A stretch of DNA of 8,193 nucleotides, taken from NCBI GenBank assembly GCA_020355945.1, contig CP070627.1:1309818-1318010 (forward strand). The letters are read 5' to 3'. Made by a program: the position numbers and the translations under genes. Below, piece by piece: positions 6,001 to 8,193 of this stretch. How positions within the stretch are numbered: position 1 is the first letter of the stretch; each line of letters opens with the position of its first letter. This DNA is from Candidatus Aminicenantota bacterium (lineage in GTDB: Bacteria > Acidobacteriota > Aminicenantia > UBA2199). Under the pieces are notes generated by a model that was given only the letters and a program-made list of their open reading frames with translations, was not told where the DNA came from and made no database searches.

Positions 6001-8193
6001 CCAAAACATGGGGTTATATGGTTTTGACTCGATTAGTTTTACGGAATTGTCGCAAAAGATTAATACCATGTATAATTTGGGCATTACCCCGGACATTTTC
6101 TTCGATCACCCCACACTGTCTTCTGTTGTCTCATACTTATTTAAGCGGTACAAGGACCGGATCGTTGAGTTTTACCCGGGAAGTGGTGCAGCTTCTGCCG
6201 GGGTTGGGCAGCCGGGACCAATTAGGGGAGTGACGCCGGAGGGATTGCGGGAATGGGATGAAGAAGAGGAAGATGGTCTGTTTGGGGAAAAGGCGAACCA
6301 TGATTTCCCGGGTGTGATTCGGCAGTATGAACCCGCAGCAGTTATTGGCATGAGTGGTGTGATGCCGCAATCTGAAAACCTGGGAATCTTCTGGCAGCAT
6401 TTAAAAGCTGGCAAGAACCTGGTTACGGAGATACCCAAAGACCGGTGGGACTGGAGGAAGTACTACGGGGACCCGGGTCAGGACCCGAATAAAACCAGGA
6501 TAAAGTGGGGTGGGTTTATGCCGGATGCGGATAAATTTGATCCTTTATTTTTTAACATCTCCCCCCGGGAAGCTGAATTTCTGGACCCGCAGTTGAGAGT
6601 TTTTTTGGAAGCCGTATGGCATGTCATCGAGGATGCCGGATATTCGGCAGAGCGGTTATCAGGCGCCAATATTGGTGTGTTTGTCGGGGTTTCTACCCTT
6701 GATTACCCGAAGTTACTCCGGTTCATCCCGGACCCTGCGGCAGAGCAATTTAATTTTATGATCGCCAATCGTGTATCGTATGCGTTGAACCTGCACGGCC
6801 CCAGTGAGGCCATAGACACGGCCTGTTCCAGTTCATTAACGGCGGTGCATCGGGCCGTAGAAGCCCTACAAAATGGCGCCTGTGATTTGGCCATCGCCGG
6901 AGGCGTCAATTTAATTACCGATCCCCATTTATTTATCATCCAGGCCAATTCAGGAATGCTCTCCGAAGACGGAAAATGTTATACCTTTGATAAGCGGGCC
7001 AATGGCTATGTTCGGGGAGAGGGTGTAGGTGCGATACTTTTAAAGTCTTTGAAAAGAGCCAGGGCCGACCGCGACCATATATACGGTGTCATCCGGGGTT
7101 CGGTGGTGAATCACTGCGGTCGAACCAATACTCCCACCACGCCTAACCCGGCGGCGCAGTCACAGGTTATTATCCATGCTTTTGAAAAAGCCGGGGTGGA
7201 CCCCACCACGGTGAGTTATATTGAAACCCATGGCACCGGGACCAGCCTGGGCGACCCCATTGAAATCAATGGATTAAAAAAGGCCTTTGAGCAATTGTAT
7301 AAAACCTGTAATAAACCCTGGCCGCCCCGGGTGCACTGTGGGATCGGTTCAGTAAAGACCAATATCGGTCACCTGGAAGCCGGAGCAGGGATTGCCAGCA
7401 TGATCAAAGTACTGCTGGCGATGAAATACAAAACCATACCTGCCAGTATTCATTTCCAGGAATTAAATCCCTATATTAAATTGGAGGACAGTCCTTTTTA
7501 CATTGTGAAAGAAACCGTACCGTGGGAGAATATAGTTGATGAGAATGGTTTGTTCATTCCCCGGCGGGCTGGAATCAGTTCCTTTGGTATTGGTGGTACC
7601 AATGCTCATGTGGTTCTGGAAGAAGCGCCTCAAACGGTCACTGACAAGGCCATGGCGCTGCGGGCGGTAAAAGAGGACTCCGCAGGTGGGGAACCTTATT
7701 TAATTATCCTCTCTGCCAAAAACCGGGAGAGATTGAAAATCTATGCTGAAAAACTGGTGGTGTTCCTGGAAGAGGCTGAAGCGTCTTTAATAGATATTTC
7801 CTACACCCTGCAGGTGGGCCGCGACCCGATGCCGGAACGGCTGGCCGTGGTGGTGAGAACAAAGCAAGAATTAAGAGAAATCCTGCTTCTTTACCGGGAA
7901 AGAGCCGGTATATCGGACCAGGAGGTTATTAAAGGCATTTATACGGGAAATGTAAAGAGGTGCGGCAATAAAACAGGGTTGTGGTGTGACCGGGAATGGC
8001 CCGATGAATTTTTAGACATGTTGATTGCGGGGCGAAAGCTTGACCAGTTAGCCCGGGTCTGGGTATCCGGGATAGATATTGACTGGCAGCGTTTATATCC
8101 CTTATCCCATCAGGGTCCCCAACGCATCATTTTACCCACTTATCCTTTTGCCAGGCAGAGGTATTGGGTTCCCCGGTCAAAAGCAGCACTGGC
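1..8193 (+). CDS. Trans-AT type I polyketide synthase, internal fragment (KR-ACP / KS-DH-KR-ACP / KS), partial at both ends
   Basis: One frame, first full codon at bases 2-4, stays open for about 2730 codons with no stop, so neither the start nor the end of the gene is in the window. Domains in order are KR (C-terminal part), ACP, KS, DH-like, KR, ACP, KS and a post-KS linker. Key motifs keep the same frame throughout: TGGIGGLG (188-211), GFDS (1109-1120), DTACSSSL (1961-1984), TGGLGGLG (5123-5146), GFDS (6020-6031), DTACSSSL (6815-6838). There is therefore no frameshift. No AT, enoylreductase, methyltransferase or thioesterase is present. The lack of AT after either KS identifies the trans-AT class, in which a discrete acyltransferase supplies malonyl units. 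The protein is a cytosolic assembly-line enzyme that extends and reduces a polyketide chain. The product cannot be named from this fragment. Residue numbers in the other entries count from base 2. Confidence 0.96.
2..862 (+). other. KR1: B-type ketoreductase domain, N-terminally cut, catalytic Ser replaced by Ala
   Basis: Residues 1-55 are the tail of the structural (pseudo-Rossmann) half. The catalytic Rossmann half then begins with VYLITGGIGGLG, the NADPH-binding TGGxGGLG motif (residues 63-70). HSAGVIRD follows, with Asp150 (449-451) at the position of the last Asp of the LDD motif, which marks B-type KRs that give a D-alcohol. No A-type Trp lies eight residues before the Tyr. The catalytic Lys168 (503-505), Tyr205 (614-616) and Asn209 (626-628) are present in LAPK and DYAYAN. 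The catalytic Ser, expected 24 residues after Lys and 13 before Tyr, is Ala192 (575-577, in LFSAAAG). Ser191 stands one place earlier, where the family usually has a second Ser. The domain acts on the chain held by ACP1. Its activity is doubtful. Confidence 0.93.
863..1015 (+). other. KR1-ACP1 interdomain linker, Pro/Gly/Ala-rich
   Basis: About 51 residues with no recognisable fold join KR1 to ACP1. The stretch is rich in Pro, Gly, Thr, Gln and Ala, including NPTPGGPGS near 941-967 and a run of Ala before the ACP. Such composition is normal for flexible tethers that let the carrier protein reach several active sites. The DNA here holds a perfect GC-rich inverted repeat, listed separately. Confidence 0.8.
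948..966. repeat. Perfect 8-bp inverted repeat with 3-base loop
   Basis: CTCCCGGG (948-955), loop GGA, then CCCGGGAG (959-966), which is the exact reverse complement. All eight stem pairs match and seven of them are G-C. It lies inside the coding frame and encodes part of the Pro/Gly linker. No T-run follows, so it is not a standard intrinsic terminator. A stable mRNA hairpin could slow ribosomes between KR1 and ACP1, but chance in Pro/Gly codons is a sufficient explanation. Confidence 0.75.
1016..1240 (+). other. ACP1: acyl carrier protein domain of module n
   Basis: A four-helix carrier domain of about 75 residues. The phosphopantetheine attachment serine is Ser373 (1118-1120) in EFGFDSIS, the usual GxDS motif. 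The C-terminal half, from KYNLEL to FEHPTLASFARYLL, matches the typical helix III-IV region of trans-AT carrier domains. The Trp seen six residues after the Ser in beta-branching ACPs is absent, so this module is not an obvious target of an HMG-synthase cassette. The domain carries the intermediate processed by KR1 and hands it to KS1. It is a single ACP, not a tandem. Confidence 0.94.
1241..1459 (+). other. ACP1-KS1 linker between modules n and n+1
   Basis: About 73 residues without a conserved domain. It starts with a basic and aromatic helix-like stretch (YRDRLWTYYRDK) continuing from ACP1. It then becomes Ala, Gly, Ser and Pro rich until the KS begins at ESIAIIGMSG. Its length is ordinary for an intermodule linker within one polypeptide. 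No docking-domain-like break, stop codon or restart is seen, so modules n and n+1 are covalently joined. Confidence 0.8.
1460..2779 (+). other. KS1: ketosynthase domain of module n+1, catalytic triad intact
   Basis: Complete beta-ketoacyl synthase domain of about 440 residues, starting ESIAIIGMSGVMPQSENL and ending GVNAHVVLEE. The active-site Cys657 (1970-1972) is in VDTACSSSL. The two catalytic histidines are His792 (2375-2377, in THGTGTSLGDP) and His842 (2525-2527, in KTNIGHLE). It takes the acyl chain from ACP1 and condenses it with malonyl on ACP2. The complete Cys-His-His set argues against a non-elongating KS0, which usually lacks the second-motif His. The usual GGxNAH motif near the C-terminus reads SGVNAH, a minor change. 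In trans-AT systems the KS tends to be selective for the beta-carbon state made by the previous module. Assigning its clade needs a tree. Confidence 0.96.
2362..2436 (+). repeat. Module repeat, best-conserved copy in KS1
   Basis: This 75-base stretch around the first catalytic His of KS1 matches 7216-7290 in KS2, with nine mismatches by hand count (about 88% identity). All nine are synonymous. The flanking KR, ACP and KS domains also recur with an offset of about 4.85-4.94 kb, so the window holds most of two copies of a KR-ACP-KS unit, with the DH present in the interval between them. Confidence 0.8.
2780..3343 (+). other. Post-KS1 linker of the trans-AT type
   Basis: About 188 residues sit where a cis-AT PKS would have its acyltransferase. 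The segment begins with the LLSAKNKEQLKAYAEKM helix region, continues through DIAYTLQVGRESMDERLVVI, and ends with a WVSGVGIDW...LPGYPFAGKRYW motif (tail near 3248-3283). The AT active site (GHSxG) and the His of its second motif are missing. This KS-flanking fold, sometimes called the AT docking region, is characteristic of trans-AT PKSs and may be where the free acyltransferase or ACP contacts the module. The last part (about 3284-3343) is a Gly/Ser-rich spacer leading into the DH. Confidence 0.88.
3344..4252 (+). other. DH: dehydratase-like double-hotdog domain with shortened active-site loop
   Basis: About 303 residues. The N-terminal hotdog contains RFSGQEFFIEDH with the candidate catalytic His1157 (3470-3472), followed by YLEMLRAAG. 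The C-terminal hotdog contains the equivalent of the YxxGxxYGPxF motif, here HGSHLGPRF with Leu in place of the second Tyr (near 3866-3892). It also contains LHPTLIDSAIQ with the catalytic Asp1335 (4004-4006) and Gln1339, so the DxxxQ motif is intact. The HxxxGxxxxP motif is not: Pro1162 comes five residues after the His, not nine, the Gly is lost, and PG reads PA (DHIHTLPAVV). DHs remove water from the beta-hydroxy chain made by the KR. With this loop the domain may be inactive or altered. The reading frame continues normally, so the change is not a frameshift. Confidence 0.85.
4301..5812 (+). other. KR2: complete B-type ketoreductase domain with intact active site
   Basis: The structural half (about 4301-5060) starts at ETLYYQPVWKR and runs to the EILYEGDLRRVKHLEE strand that precedes catalytic KRs. 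The catalytic half begins GVYLVTGGLGGLG, with the NADPH motif at residues 1708-1715. The active-site set is complete: Lys1815 (5444-5446), Ser1839 (5516-5518), Tyr1852 (5555-5557) and Asn1856 (5567-5569), with the expected spacings of 24, 13 and 4 residues. Asp1797 (5390-5392) in GLIRD is the B-type marker, predicting a D-configured beta-alcohol. It reduces the beta-ketone formed by KS1 on ACP2. The usual His before the AG of the HxAG motif is Gln here (QAAG). Confidence 0.94.
5813..5917 (+). other. KR2-ACP2 linker
   Basis: About 35 residues of Pro, Gly, Ser and charged residues between the end of KR2 (VVVEGN) and the first helix of ACP2. No domain or motif is recognised. The DNA carries two CCCGGG palindromes (5840-5845 and 5862-5867), echoing the paired palindromes in the KR1-ACP1 linker. 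Confidence 0.75.
5918..6151 (+). other. ACP2: acyl carrier protein domain of module n+1
   Basis: A carrier domain of about 78 residues with phosphopantetheine serine Ser2010 (6029-6031) in LYGFDSIS. The C-terminal helices run from MYNLGITPDIFFDHPTL to VVSYLFKRY. It shares the FDSISFTE core with ACP1, and at DNA level the two cores are similar, consistent with module duplication. Like ACP1 it lacks the beta-branching Trp. It holds malonyl for KS1, then the extended chain for KR2 and the DH, and finally delivers it to KS2. Confidence 0.94.
6152..6328 (+). other. ACP2-KS2 linker with acidic patch
   Basis: About 59 residues without a recognised fold connect module n+1 to module n+2. A Gly/Ala/Pro-rich part is followed by WDEEEEDG, whose DEEEED core is at 6257-6274. 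The ACP1-KS1 linker has no equivalent acidic run, so the two intermodule linkers have diverged while the flanking domains stayed similar. Confidence 0.78.
6329..7624 (+). other. KS2: ketosynthase domain of module n+2, catalytic triad intact
   Basis: Complete KS of about 432 residues from EPAAVIGMSGVMPQSENL to GTNAHVVLEE. Active-site Cys2275 (6824-6826) is in IDTACSSSL, with His2410 (7229-7231, THGTGTSLGDP) and His2457 (7370-7372, KTNIGHLE). It is eight residues shorter than KS1. Five are lost between FVGVSTLDYPKLL and ANRVSY, upstream of the Cys, where KS1 and most relatives have a Thr-Gly-containing segment. Three more are lost between the two histidines. It also reads VNHCGRTN where KS1 has VNHGGRAP. 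The catalytic residues predict a condensing enzyme that accepts the chain from ACP2. The shortened segment may alter the acyl pocket or dimer contact. Confidence 0.95.
7216..7290 (+). repeat. Module repeat, best-conserved copy in KS2
   Basis: Partner of 2362-2436, at an offset of 4854 bases, the same offset as the catalytic cysteines. The protein encoded by the two stretches is identical while the DNA differs only at silent positions. This fits old duplication under purifying selection, or a past gene-conversion event since eroded. Confidence 0.8.
7625..8193 (+). other. Post-KS2 linker of the trans-AT type, window runs out just after it
   Basis: About 189 residues equivalent to the post-KS1 linker: LIILSAKNRERLKIYAEKL, then ISYTLQVGRDPMPERLAVVV, then WVSGIDIDW...LPTYPFARQRYW (tail near 8132-8167). 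No AT is present. In module n+1 the same tail leads into a DH, so a DH, or otherwise a KR or ACP, is expected just past the right edge. Which one cannot be seen. A small difference from the first copy is a Cys- and Trp-containing stretch (RCGNKTGLWCDREW) near 7960-8000. Confidence 0.87.

Overview
The whole 8193-base window lies inside one very large open reading frame on the + strand. Reading from base 2 in codons of three gives about 2730 codons with no stop, running off both ends. It encodes an internal piece of a multimodular type I polyketide synthase (PKS). Two ketosynthases (KS) are each followed by a KS-flanking linker ending in a YPF...RYW motif and not by an acyltransferase (AT), and no AT appears anywhere in the window. 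This is the architecture of a trans-AT PKS, in which a separate malonyl-CoA acyltransferase loads every module. The source is a bacterium with roughly balanced G+C content. The domain wording (VMPQSENL at the KS start, DRWDW, ACP ending FEHPTL/FDHPTL) resembles trans-AT enzymes of Bacillota, but the sequence alone does not fix the phylum.

Layout, left to right: the C-terminal part of a ketoreductase (KR1, 2-862); a Pro/Gly-rich linker (863-1015); an acyl carrier protein (ACP1, 1016-1240); a linker (1241-1459); KS1 (1460-2779); a post-KS linker (2780-3343); a dehydratase-like domain (DH, 3344-4252); a complete KR2 with structural and catalytic halves (4301-5812); a linker; ACP2 (5918-6151); an acidic linker; KS2 (6329-7624); and the start of the next module's post-KS linker (7625-8193). 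This gives the end of module n (...KR1-ACP1), all of module n+1 (KS1-DH-KR2-ACP2) and the start of module n+2 (KS2-...).

How the parts work together: the chain on ACP1 passes to the Cys of KS1, is extended with malonyl carried by ACP2, is reduced at the beta position by KR2, possibly dehydrated by the DH, and passes to KS2. Both KRs carry the Asp of B-type reductases (GVIRD, GLIRD), which predicts a D-configured alcohol where they are active. Two domains depart from the catalytic consensus. KR1 has Ala where the catalytic Ser should be, and the DH has lost four residues, including the Gly, from its HxxxGxxxxP active-site loop. If these lesions abolish activity, KS1 would receive a beta-keto chain and KS2 a beta-hydroxy chain, so the product would be less processed than the domain order suggests.

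The window has no intergenic sequence, RNA gene, mobile element or CRISPR array. Beyond the domain anomalies, the most notable DNA-level feature is an excess of the palindrome CCCGGG: 17 copies counted by eye, against about two expected by chance. Two of the copies form a perfect 8-bp hairpin in the KR1-ACP1 linker.
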